A DNA stretch of 64,000 nucleotides, taken from positions 2,747,501 to 2,811,500 of the forward strand of contig NZ_CP025938.1 of the NCBI RefSeq assembly GCF_002893765.1. The letters are read 5' to 3'. Position numbers and translations under genes: made by a program. This document shows positions 29,605 to 36,965 of this stretch, piece by piece. This stretch comes from Tamlana carrageenivorans (GTDB taxonomy: Bacteria; Bacteroidota; Bacteroidia; Flavobacteriales; Flavobacteriaceae). A model generated the notes under the pieces. The model was not told the origin of the DNA, did not search any database, and saw only the letters and a program-made list of their open reading frames with translations. Every line of letters begins with the position of its first letter. Within the stretch, counting starts at the first letter, position 1.

Positions 29605-30500
29605 TATTTCCTGGGATGGTATTTTTCAACCACTTCGGTTAAATGACTTCTGTCTAAATGCACATAAATTTCGGTAGTGGTAATGCTCTCATGTCCCAAC
29701 ATCAATTGAATCGATCTTAAATTGGCGTTGTTTTGCAATAGATGGGTGGCAAATGAATGTCTAAAGGTATGCGGTGAAACCGTTTTTTTTAGTCCAATTT
29801 TTTCAACCAATTGCTTTATAATGGTAAAAACCATGGCTCGTGTTAATTGCTTGCCTCGGCGGTTTAAAAACAGAGTGTCTTCAAAGCCTGCCTGAATGTT
29901 TAAGTGGGTTCTAATTTCTTTTCTATATATATTTATATACTTTTGAGTGATAGCAACAATTGGAACAAACCGTTGTTTGTCGCCTTTACCTGTCACCTTG
30001 ATGAAACCTTCTTCAAAAAACAAATCGGATAGTTTTAAGTTGATTAATTCACTTACCCTTAAACCACAACCGTATAAAGTTTCTAGCATAGCGCGATTGC
30101 GTTCCCCTTCAGGTTTACTTAAATCAATGGCTTTTATAATAGCGTCAATTTCATCTTCGGATAAGGTATCTGGAAGTTTTCTCCCTATTTTCGGACTTTC
30201 AATAAGCTCTAAGGGATTGATTTTGATATAATCTTCAAAAATTAAATAACTGAAAAAGCTGCGTAAACCTGAAATTAATCGTGATTGTGAACGCTCATTA
30301 ATGTGTTTTGCTGATTCGTATATAAATTGTTGTATGGTATCAGAATTTATCGTGATTGGAGATATAGACAGTGCATTTGCATCTAAATAAGTCATGAGTT
30401 TCTTTACATCTAAGGCGTAGTTGTCTATAGAGTTTTTCGATAACCCGCGCTCGATGGTGAGATATAACTGATAATCTTTAAGTGCTTGTTGCCACGTCAT
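29604..30500 (-). CDS. xerD: Tyrosine recombinase XerD
   Basis: 298 residues, the usual length. The N-terminal SAM-like core-binding domain spans about 1-85 (LTIERGLSKNSIDNYALDVKKL). The catalytic domain, about 105-298, carries the first Arg in YGCGLRVSEL, the active-site Lys in VTGKGDKQR, HTFRHSFATHLL, LGHESITTTEIY and the nucleophile Tyr in that last motif. It resolves chromosome dimers at dif together with XerC. In Flavobacteriia xerD commonly lies next to aroQ; here an IS island separates them, which is inference from that usual order. The gene ends directly against the heptanucleotide repeat. Confidence 0.92.
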   Translation of the reverse strand: MTWQQALKDYQLYLTIERGLSKNSIDNYALDVKKLMTYLDANALSISPITINSDTIQQFIYESAKHINERSQSRLISGLRSFFSYLIFEDYIKINPLELIESPKIGRKLPDTLSEDEIDAIIKAIDLSKPEGERNRAMLETLYGCGLRVSELINLKLSDLFFEEGFIKVTGKGDKQRFVPIVAITQKYINIYRKEIRTHLNIQAGFEDTLFLNRRGKQLTRAMVFTIIKQLVEKIGLKKTVSPHTFRHSFATHLLQNNANLRSIQLMLGHESITTTEIYVHLDRSHLTEVVEKYHPRK

Positions 30501-30682
30501 AGTTGGTAAAAATAGTTAAAAGTTAGGTGAATTTGTTATAATGTAGTTTTGGACGAAACAGCGAAAGCTTAATATTAAAAAAATAATAGATGGTTAATCT
30601 CCATAAAATGAAAATTTTAGGGTTGTAATGCAAAAAAAATCATAAAAAAATGTTTTTTTAACAAGAAAAAACAACTTTATTT

Positions 30683-30769
30683 ATGGCTAATTTACTTATC
30701 TACAACCAATCCTGTCCTAAACATTTTTGATCTAATCAAAAGTCAACGATTTTACTGGTAATTAGCCAT
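30683..30769. repeat. 10-bp inverted repeat at the left edge of the IS island
   Basis: ATGGCTAATT (30683-30692) and AATTAGCCAT (30760-30769) are exact reverse complements 67 bp apart. They flank the 3' end of the first IS4-type transposase gene and may be remnants of an insertion-sequence end, but no matching copy was found on the other side of that gene. The remaining sequence back to xerD (30501-30682) is AT-rich with no recognised element. Confidence 0.4.
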
Positions 30770-30783
30770 GTTTTTTATCTTTT

Positions 30784-31953
30784 TCAAAAAAGAACCCCTT
30801 GTGTATAATTTTGTTTGGGGGGAGGCTGCTCGTTAAAAGGGCTATCAATCCATTTTTGCAAATCCACTTTGACAAAAAGGTTAAGTCTTATAAAAGCTAC
30901 TAAATTGGACAAGTACCAATTATATTTTGGATTTGCTTTTAAGGCTTTTAGGATGAGTATAGTAATAAGAGCCGTCCATATTTGTATCATTACGGCATTT
31001 TCAGAAGTTCCTATAAACGATTTAATATGTAGCTGTTGTTTGATGTCTCTAAAGAATATCTCAATATCCCATCTAGCTTTGTAGAGTTGGCTAATTGTGT
31101 TTGCTGTCCAAGACATTTGGTTGGTAATAAGTTCTATTTCCTGGTTATTTTTATCGTCCCATACAGCTATTCTACGTAGCTTCTTTGGGTATTTTGTTTT
31201 TGATTTAGCCCCTGTTAGCTCAATGATTTCATCTTTTAAAACATGATGATGTCTATTTTCTGGCAATTCTTTTTCTTTAATACTCTTAAATTGGATGTTT
31301 TCTTTGTGCCTAATTACAAAAAACACTTGGTTGCTGTCCCAAACGTTAAGTAACGAAAAATCATTATAAAATCGATCTGCGACAATAACCGAACGGCTAA
31401 TCAAAGGAATATCGTAAGCTCCTTTATTATCTGCTGTTTTACCATCGCTAATATTTACATAGTGCGGTAAATTACCATCATAATCAAGCAAGGTGTGCAT
31501 TTTTACAGCTCCTTTGTGGGTTTTGTATTTTGCCCAATCAAAGAGACTTAAACATAGACTTATCGTTGTAGAATCTAATAGAAATATCTTGGATTTAATT
31601 TTGAATTTAACACGTTTTAAGTGAGGGTGCTGTCCAAAACTTTTTAAAAGAACATAGTAGTAATCTCGATAAAGCGTCCAGTCTCGATGTTTGTTTTGAT
31701 AGCTTATCGTTGATTTAGAAGGTGCTTTCTGTATGCCTAAATGATTAAGGTTTCCTGTGGCAGAGCGAAGTCCATTACTTATATCTCGGACGGATTGACT
31801 TTTTGCAAATTGACAAAACAACATGGAGACTAAATGTGTCCAACTATTAAATCCTTTTTGATGTTTATCTATTCCCTTGGCTTTTAAAAGTTTAGAAAAA
31901 CTAGAACGGTCTAATTTGGAGATTATCTGAGAGAACAATGTTATATTTGTCAT
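30784..31953 (-). CDS. IS4-family transposase, apparently intact (DUF4372 + DDE)
   Basis: 389 residues from the ATG at 31953; the reading frame runs 23 codons further upstream, but that part lies across the end of a neighbouring IS. About 3-75 is the DUF4372-type N-terminal domain (FSQIISKLDRSSFSKLLKAK, SQSVRDISNGLRSATGNLNHLGI). The DDE domain shows the first Asp in FLLDSTTIS, the second in VIVADRFYND and the Glu in YKARWDIEIFF, which fits the IS4 signature Y-(2)-R-(3)-E-(6)-K. All catalytic residues are present, so it may be active. Its upstream side ends about 7 bp from the terminal repeat of a second IS4-type element, so its own right end is probably lost or shared. Cargo: none. Confidence 0.85.
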   Translation of the reverse strand: MTNITLFSQIISKLDRSSFSKLLKAKGIDKHQKGFNSWTHLVSMLFCQFAKSQSVRDISNGLRSATGNLNHLGIQKAPSKSTISYQNKHRDWTLYRDYYYVLLKSFGQHPHLKRVKFKIKSKIFLLDSTTISLCLSLFDWAKYKTHKGAVKMHTLLDYDGNLPHYVNISDGKTADNKGAYDIPLISRSVIVADRFYNDFSLLNVWDSNQVFFVIRHKENIQFKSIKEKELPENRHHHVLKDEIIELTGAKSKTKYPKKLRRIAVWDDKNNQEIELITNQMSWTANTISQLYKARWDIEIFFRDIKQQLHIKSFIGTSENAVMIQIWTALITILILKALKANPKYNWYLSNLVAFIRLNLFVKVDLQKWIDSPFNEQPPPKQNYTQGVLF

Positions 31954-32795
31954 TATTGTTGTCCGATAAAAAACAGAATTAGCTAAAAAAGCTTTGGTGT
32001 TGGCCTTTTTTATTGATCGCACTCTTTATTTTGAAAACAGAACCTCCTTATGGGTCAAAAAGGCTTAATTGCCCAATGTTTTTGGTTGTAATCTCTTCCC
32101 AATTAGCTTCTGGGTTTTTCAGGAATTTGAACAAATCGATATATGTCATCAAATGGTATCGTATGACGGACATCATATTGGAATAAGCCCAGTTTCTTTG
32201 GGCTTTTCTTTGGATCACAAGCATAATGAGCTGGATTATCAAACTGACCCAGATTTGTATTTCGATGGCATTTTGATTGTCTCCCAAAAAATACTTTAGC
32301 GGAAAGTTCTGTTTAAGCCGCTTGAACATCGTCTCAATCTGCCACCTATTTTTATAGATGTCGGCTATTTTGTCTGCGTCAAGATCATAATTATTGGTGA
32401 TGAACTCATAGACTTTTTGGTGCTTTTCGTGCCAAAAAGCGATTCTCCTCAGGGAAAAAGCGTGGTCGTGCGTGGCCGCGCTTGAAAACTTAATCAGACA
32501 AGGAACGTCTTCCATGGCGTTTATCATAGTATGCATCTTGATACCTCCTTTCTTTTTGCCGTTGAGCGGGTTCCTTCCTACACCTTTAAGAATGTCACTA
32601 AATAGGGGGATGGTCGAGGAATCAACGATTTTAAGGTTCTTCACTGCAGGTTCTAAGGGTCTGCTGTCCGATAAAAAGCGATGGTAACGTTTGTAGAGTA
32701 AATGATAAATATCGGCAAATACTTCAGAGCTTCTTCTCCTGTTAGTGAAGTGTCTACCTTTGTTGTGACGGTTTTATATAGAGTATAAACTATAT

Positions 32796-33083
32796 TTGAA
32801 TTATGGGAAAAAATATGACAACGAGTTTAAATCGATGATATTAGATTTATCCAAATCTGGTATACCAACAAAACAACTGAGTGAAGAATATGGAGTTCAT
32901 ACAAGTGTTATTAATAGATGGAAACAAGAGTATGATTTAAAAGGAGGAGATTTTTCTAAAAATGAACCTAAATCCAAAGAACATCAAGAACTTATAGCAT
33001 TAAAAAAGGAATTAAGAGATGTTAAAATGGAACGTGACATCTTAAAAAAGGCGGTGAGCATCTTTTCCAAGAGCGACAGATAA
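32796..33083 (+). CDS. IS3-family OrfA (helix-turn-helix)
   Basis: 95 residues from a TTG at 32796; the next in-frame ATG (about residue 14) would cut into the first helix, so the TTG is preferred, with some doubt. The sequence is a typical OrfA: YDNEFKSMILDLSKSGIPTKQLSEEYGVHTSVINRWK is a helix-turn-helix that binds the IS ends, followed by a leucine-zipper-like helix (LIALKKELRDVKMERDILKKA) used for multimerisation. It ends 60 bp before the orfB ATG. Full transposase is expected by -1 frameshifting at 33044-33050 to give an OrfAB fusion. Confidence 0.85.
   Translation: MNYGKKYDNEFKSMILDLSKSGIPTKQLSEEYGVHTSVINRWKQEYDLKGGDFSKNEPKSKEHQELIALKKELRDVKMERDILKKAVSIFSKSDR
33044..33050 (+). other. 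Programmed -1 frameshift site A-AAA-AAG
   Basis: In the orfA frame the bases read A AAA AAG (codons TTA-AAA-AAG at 33042-33050), the classic slippery heptamer of IS3-family elements. Shifting back by one base enters the orfB frame, which I checked is open from this site to the orfB ATG at 33143 and on to 33964. No clear downstream stem was worked out. Confidence 0.82.
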
Positions 33084-33142
33084 GGTATAACTTCATTTTA
33101 TCAAACAAAAATACTTATCCTGTCGAAAAGAAGTGCAAATGC

Positions 33143-33964
33143 ATGAAGGTTAGTAAAAATGCTTATTACCATTGGCTTAAAACCAAAGACACCTTAAAGG
33201 TTAATTCCTCTAAATCATTTTTAAAAGACAGAATCGAAGCTATATTTGACAATAGTAAACAGATTTATGGTAGCTATCGAATTCAAAAACAACTTGAACG
33301 AGAAAAGCTTTTTTATTCCCGTTCATATGTGGGGTTACTTATGAAAGAAATGGGACTAAGAAGTGTATTGAATAAGAAATTTGTGGTAACTACGGATTCA
33401 AATCATTCTCTAAAAACAGCTAAAAATGAATTAGACAGGGATTTTACCAGTTTTTCTTTAGGCTACAAATTAGTCTCTGACATTACGTATATAAGAGTTA
33501 ATCAACAATGGAACTATTTAACCACGATAATGGATTTGGCTGATAGAAAAATAATAGGCTGGTCTTTAAGTGAAGATATGACTACTGAGAATACGGTTTT
33601 AAAGGCCTGGGTTGATGCTAGAAGAAACAGAGTGATAAACCAGCAGTGTATTTTTCATTCGGACAGGGGTGTGCAATATGCATCCAACAGAATCACAAAT
33701 ATGTTCTTTTTTAATCAAAAAGTGATACAAAGCATGAGTAGAAAGGGAAATTGCTGGGATAATGCTGTAGCTGAAAGTTTTTTTAAAACCATTAAATATG
33801 AGTGGATTAACAGATTTAAGTATACGTCTTATAATCAATTATACAAATCTATTGATCAATATTTAAACTGGTATAACACTCAAAGATTACATTCTAGTTT
33901 AGGATACATGACGCCTCTTGAAAAAGAATTACAATTAAAAGGATTTATTAACAAAGCTGCTTAG
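33143..33964 (+). CDS. IS3-family OrfB, DDE integrase-type transposase
   Basis: 273 residues from the ATG at 33143, but it is probably made mainly as the OrfAB frameshift fusion. About 20-80 is the HTH_21-type region (YGSYRIQKQLEREKLFYSRSYVGLLMKEMGL). The rve DDE domain follows: the first Asp in VSDITYI, the second in IFHSDRGVQYAS and the Glu in GNCWDNAVAESFFKTIKYEW, ending with YNTQRLHSSLGYMTPLE. All catalytic residues are present and the frame is intact, so this IS could still be mobile. A non-consensus CAG or other rearrangement was not seen. Confidence 0.92.
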   Translation: MKVSKNAYYHWLKTKDTLKVNSSKSFLKDRIEAIFDNSKQIYGSYRIQKQLEREKLFYSRSYVGLLMKEMGLRSVLNKKFVVTTDSNHSLKTAKNELDRDFTSFSLGYKLVSDITYIRVNQQWNYLTTIMDLADRKIIGWSLSEDMTTENTVLKAWVDARRNRVINQQCIFHSDRGVQYASNRITNMFFFNQKVIQSMSRKGNCWDNAVAESFFKTIKYEWINRFKYTSYNQLYKSIDQYLNWYNTQRLHSSLGYMTPLEKELQLKGFINKAA

Positions 33965-34310
33965 TATAAAATAGTACCAAATTTATTAGGTAGTCCAGTT
34001 AGCATCTGACAAGGTACTGCGTTTTGGAAAGTCCGTGAGTCCTAGATGGTTGATCTTTCCCTCGCAGGCAAGCATAATACTGGAAACCTCACGAAGTGAG
34101 CTACAGCCACTGATCACGGTAAATACCATAGTGGCCAAATGCTCATAGGTGGTAAACTTTTTGGTATAGCGATCGCTGTTGTGCTTTTTGGCTGTCCGAT
34201 GAACATCTTTGGGCAAAATGAAATTTAATACCTGTTTGATTATGGGTTGTCCGCTAAAGTTTTTACTTTTATTCATATCTTGGATGTGTGATAACTTCAA
34301 GATACAAAAT

Positions 34311-34342
34311 AAGCGGGAAATCCTATCTTGGAAATCCCGCTT
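34311..34342 (+). terminator. Hairpin just inside the right end of the IS4-type element
   Basis: AAGCGGGA/TCCCGCTT arms (34311-34318 and 34335-34342), extended by TCC/GGA inside an AA/AA internal loop, followed by TTTT on the + strand. Hairpins here can block read-through transcription into the transposase gene or hide its start; that role is inference. Confidence 0.55.
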
Positions 34343-34362
34343 TTAAAATCTTTTATCGGACA

Positions 34363-34911
34363 CTAATGATTCCAAATAGGAATAACTATGTAATGTGAAA
34401 ATGTTCTTAGTGTTTTTTTATTAAACTACCATTCAATTCAATACCTCCAGAAAAGGCAACCGTATCTTTTTCTATGATAAAGTTTTGGATATTAAATATT
34501 TGACCATAAGTAAGATGGCTAAAGTTAGAACAAAGATAAAAAATGAGAATTTCACGATGTTGTATTGCACCTATTCTAAAATACTTTTGTATTAGATTGT
34601 AACCTTATGAATTCAAAATCGTGATTAGAAGATCAGTTTATAAGATTATGCGTTAAATATACAGTTAAATAGGTCGAGAGCAAAACAAAATAATTGTTGA
34701 AGTCATATTTATCTAAGATTTAAATAGGAGCTCCATTGTTGTAAAATCTAAAAAGATATTACTTAAGTGTTTATCAAGAATCTTAATTATATACGCTTTA
34801 AACTTTGAATTTTTTTAATTAGAGAAAAGCATTTTATTTTTTTCGTTTTTAAATGGTAAACGAATGTCAAGTATAACTTTTGTATTTTTACCTTCAATAT
34901 AAAGTAAATCA
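34363..34911. other. 549-bp gap between the IS island and aroQ
   Basis: AT-rich, no intact gene. It contains a short minus-strand open stretch listed separately (34407-34604) that may be a gene remnant, and the aroQ leader. A near match to the -7 box (TAACTTTTG, one base too long) lies about 35 bp upstream of the aroQ ATG. Confidence 0.5.
34407..34604 (-). pseudogene. Possible 3' remnant of an unidentified gene
   Basis: An open frame of 65 codons ends at TAA (34409-34407) and has no start codon; an in-frame stop precedes it. The last 37 residues (for example TYGQIFNIQNFIIEKDTVAF followed by SGGIELNGSLIKKH) have a protein-like alternation, while the earlier part does not. It could be the tail of a gene cut when the IS island formed. 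I do not recognise the family, and chance is not excluded. Confidence 0.22.
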
Positions 34912-35325
34912 ATGAAAAAAATAATGATCATCAACGGGCCAAACCTCAATCTTTTAGGAAAAAGAGAGCCTGAGATATATGGAAGTTTAACTTTTCAGGA
35001 CTATTTTGAAACGCTAAAGAGTAAATATCCAAGTATTGAATTAAGTTATTATCAGTCAAATGTAGAAGGCGAACTGATTAACAAATTGCATGAAGTTGGT
35101 TTTAGTTTTGATGGTGTTGTGTTGAATGCAGGTGCGTACACCCACACATCTATAGGTATTGGTGACGCTATTAAAGGTATTGAAACGCCTGTGGTAGAAG
35201 TTCATATCTCTAATACTTTTAGTCGAGAAGAATTTAGGCATCAATCGTATATCTCTCCCAATGCAAAAGGTGTTATTCTTGGCTTTGGTATGCAAAGTTA
35301 TGAGTTAGCTATACAAAGTTTTTAA
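34912..35325 (+). CDS. aroQ: Type II 3-dehydroquinate dehydratase
   Basis: 137 residues, slightly shorter than the usual 140-150. It catalyses dehydration of 3-dehydroquinate to 3-dehydroshikimate in the shikimate pathway, in the cytoplasm as a dodecamer. Visible motifs are INGPNLNLLGKREPEIYG with the catalytic Tyr23, the YYQSNVEGELI segment, VLNAGAYTHTS, and VEVHISNTFSREEFRHQS with the catalytic His and substrate-binding Asn. The start is the ATG directly before KKIMIINGPN, where the first beta strand begins. Transcribed away from xerD, with the IS island between them; the bidirectional terminator at 35378-35403 follows. Confidence 0.95.
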   Translation: MKKIMIINGPNLNLLGKREPEIYGSLTFQDYFETLKSKYPSIELSYYQSNVEGELINKLHEVGFSFDGVVLNAGAYTHTSIGIGDAIKGIETPVVEVHISNTFSREEFRHQSYISPNAKGVILGFGMQSYELAIQSF

Positions 35326-35377
35326 AAGCTTCTCTTAACCAGCCAATCTGGAGTAATTAAAATTAAAACATAAAAAA

Positions 35378-35403
35378 ATGCGATTCAAATTTTGAATCGC
35401 ATT
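35378..35403. terminator. Bidirectional terminator between aroQ and lpdA
   Basis: ATGCGATTCAAA (35378-35389) pairs perfectly with TTTGAATCGCAT (35392-35403), extended by flanking A- and T-runs on either side, so it can end both convergent transcripts. Confidence 0.88.
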
Positions 35404-35430
35404 TTATATTTTTAATCCCTTCCGAGTAAA

Positions 35431-35463
35431 AGTTCCTCCCTTTTGGGGAGGCTAGGAGGGGCT
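35431..35463. repeat. Short GC-rich hairpin, REP-like
   Basis: CCTCCC (35435-35440) pairs with GGGAGG (35446-35451), followed by CTAGGAGGGG. Sequences of this CTCCC-TTTT-GGGGAG-CTAGGAGGGG style stand out against the AT-rich background and resemble interspersed elements I know from flavobacterial intergenic regions. The copy number in the genome cannot be judged here. Confidence 0.4.
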
Positions 35464-35467
35464 CTTC

Positions 35468-36859
35468 TTATAAATGTATAACTTCATCGTAAGCATCAGC
35501 AACAGCTTCCATTACCGCTTCACTCATTGTTGGGTGAGGGTGAACTGTTTTTAATACTTCATGACCTGTAGTTTCTAGTTTTCTACCTAATACCGCTTCA
35601 GCAATCATGTCGGTAACACCAGCACCAATCATATGGCATCCTAACCATTCGCCGTATTTAGCATCGAAAATTACTTTAACAAAACCTTCTTTATTTCCAG
35701 AAGCACTAGCTTTTCCAGAAGCAGAGAAAGGGAATTTTCCAACTTTAATATCATAACCTTCTTCAATGGCTTTAGCTTCAGTTAAACCTACTGATGCAAT
35801 CTCAGGAGAGGCGTAAGTACAACCTGGAATATTTCCGTAGTCGATAGGCTCGGTATGTAAACCAGCTAATTTTTCAACACAAGTAATGCCTTCTGCAGAA
35901 GCAACGTGTGCTAAAGCTTGTCCTGGAACCACATCACCAATAGCGTAATATCCTGGAATATTAGTTTGGTAGAAATCGTTAACTAAAATTTTATCTCTAT
36001 CTACAACAATGCCAACATCTTCTAAACCAATGTTTTCAATGTTAGATTTGATACCTACAGCAGATAATAAGATATCAGCCTCTAGAGTTTCTTCTCCTTT
36101 TTTAGTTTTTACTGTAGCAACAACGCCTTCTCCTGAAGTATCAACAGATTCTACAGATGAATTTGTCATGACTTTAATTCCAGATTTCTTTAATGAACTT
36201 TCAAAAGCTTTAGAGATATCTTTATCTTCAACAGGTACAACGTTTGGCATAAACTCCACAATAGTAACCTCGGTTCCCATAGAGTTGTAAAAGTGTGCAA
36301 ATTCTACACCAATAGCTCCAGAACCTACAACAATCATTTTCTTAGGTTGTTTCGGTAAAGACATGGCTTGACGGTAACCAATTACTTTTTTACCATCTTG
36401 AGGTAAATTTGGTAATTCGCGAGAACGTGCTCCAGTCGCTATTATAATATTATTGGCGCTGTATTCTGTAACGGTACCATCTTCAGCAGTAACGTCAACT
36501 TTTTTACCAGTTTTAATTTTTCCAAAACCTTTAATAATGTCGATTTTGTTTTTCTTCATTAAAAACTGAACACCTTTACTCATACCTTCGGCTACGCCAC
36601 GACTACGTTTAATAACCGCTTCAAAATCTTTATCAATAGCTTCTGCTTTCAATCCGTATTCATCAACGTGTTTTAAATAGTCGTAAACTTGAGCGCTTTT
36701 TAATAACGCTTTTGTAGGAATACAGCCCCAATTTAAGCAGATTCCTCCAAGGTTTTCTTTTTCAACAATCGCTACTTTAAATCCAAGTTGCGATGCTCTT
36801 ATTCCTGTTACATATCCGCCAGGACCACTTCCAATAATGATGATGTCGTATTTACTCAT
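35468..36859 (-). CDS. lpdA: Dihydrolipoyl dehydrogenase (E3)
   Basis: 463 residues, standard length. FAD-dependent enzyme that reoxidises dihydrolipoamide in the pyruvate, 2-oxoglutarate or branched-chain dehydrogenase complexes and in glycine cleavage. The FAD-binding GSGPGG motif is at 10-15, the redox-active pair is Cys41/Cys46 in GGICLNWGCIPTKALL, the NAD-binding motif is VVGSGAIGVEF, the second FAD contact is AIGDVV, and the C-terminal catalytic HPHPTMSE is present. No E1 or E2 genes are adjacent, as is usual for a stand-alone lpd. The start ATG at 36859 leads directly into the Rossmann strand. Confidence 0.95.
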   Translation of the reverse strand: MSKYDIIIIGSGPGGYVTGIRASQLGFKVAIVEKENLGGICLNWGCIPTKALLKSAQVYDYLKHVDEYGLKAEAIDKDFEAVIKRSRGVAEGMSKGVQFLMKKNKIDIIKGFGKIKTGKKVDVTAEDGTVTEYSANNIIIATGARSRELPNLPQDGKKVIGYRQAMSLPKQPKKMIVVGSGAIGVEFAHFYNSMGTEVTIVEFMPNVVPVEDKDISKAFESSLKKSGIKVMTNSSVESVDTSGEGVVATVKTKKGEETLEADILLSAVGIKSNIENIGLEDVGIVVDRDKILVNDFYQTNIPGYYAIGDVVPGQALAHVASAEGITCVEKLAGLHTEPIDYGNIPGCTYASPEIASVGLTEAKAIEEGYDIKVGKFPFSASGKASASGNKEGFVKVIFDAKYGEWLGCHMIGAGVTDMIAEAVLGRKLETTGHEVLKTVHPHPTMSEAVMEAVADAYDEVIHL

Positions 36860-36939
36860 GTGTTATTTTTTAGGCTACGAATTTACGAAATCGAAACCGA
36901 ATATGGAATAATGTCAGTCTAATTTTTACATCTTTATCT

Positions 36940-36947
36940 TACCTTTG
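36940..36947 (+). promoter_or_regulatory. -7 box (TACCTTTG) before ndh
   Basis: Exact TAnnTTTG match 19 bp upstream of the ATG. No convincing TTG at -33, so only moderate support. Confidence 0.38.
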
Positions 36948-36965
36948 TTAAGCAAGTATTAATTT

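Larger units (their letters stand above)
32746..33997 (+). mobile_element. IS3-family insertion sequence, complete, nested in the IS4-type copy
   Basis: 1252 bp flanked by the direct repeat GTTAG (32741-32745 and 33998-34002). The ends begin with TG when read inwards (TGAAGTGTCTACCT on the left, TGGACTACCT on the right), imperfect terminal repeats sharing CTACCT. It carries orfA and orfB in the -1 frame relation typical of IS3. A 5-bp duplication is slightly longer than the 3-4 bp usual for IS3, and one base may match by chance. Confidence 0.88.
32048..34276 (-). pseudogene. IS4-type transposase, split by IS3 insertion and internally deleted
   Basis: The N-terminal piece is 34276-33998 (start ATG at 34276; MNKSKNFSGQPI) and the C-terminal piece is 32740-32048. 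Removing the IS3 element and one copy of the duplicated GTTAG joins them in frame as STLSDAN-RRRSSEVFADIY, giving about 323 residues. A second lesion is visible: the protein passes from AATHDHAF directly to SLRRIAFW (junction near 32455), whereas the related intact transposase next door has about 75 residues there, including the second catalytic Asp. The first Asp (VDSSTI) and the Y-(2)-R-(3)-E-(6)-K block (YKNRWQIETMFKRLK) remain. The deletion preserves the frame but should abolish catalysis, so the copy was probably already dead before the IS3 insertion or had no cost from it. Confidence 0.88.
31960..34362 (-). mobile_element. IS4-type element, defective, interrupted by an IS3-type element
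   Basis: Proposed ends are TGTCCGATAAAA (31960-31971) and its exact reverse complement TTTTATCGGACA (34351-34362). Between them lies one minus-strand transposase gene split into two pieces by an inserted IS3-type element (32746-33997). No target duplication is visible at these outer ends, so the element may have been rearranged. A hairpin lies just inside the right end (34311-34342). Confidence 0.7.

Noticed and set aside
31960..34362. Target-site duplication at the outer ends of the IS4-type element
   Set aside because: The flanks (ATTATTGT on the left, CTAATGAT on the right) do not match, so no duplication is claimed and the outer borders remain provisional.
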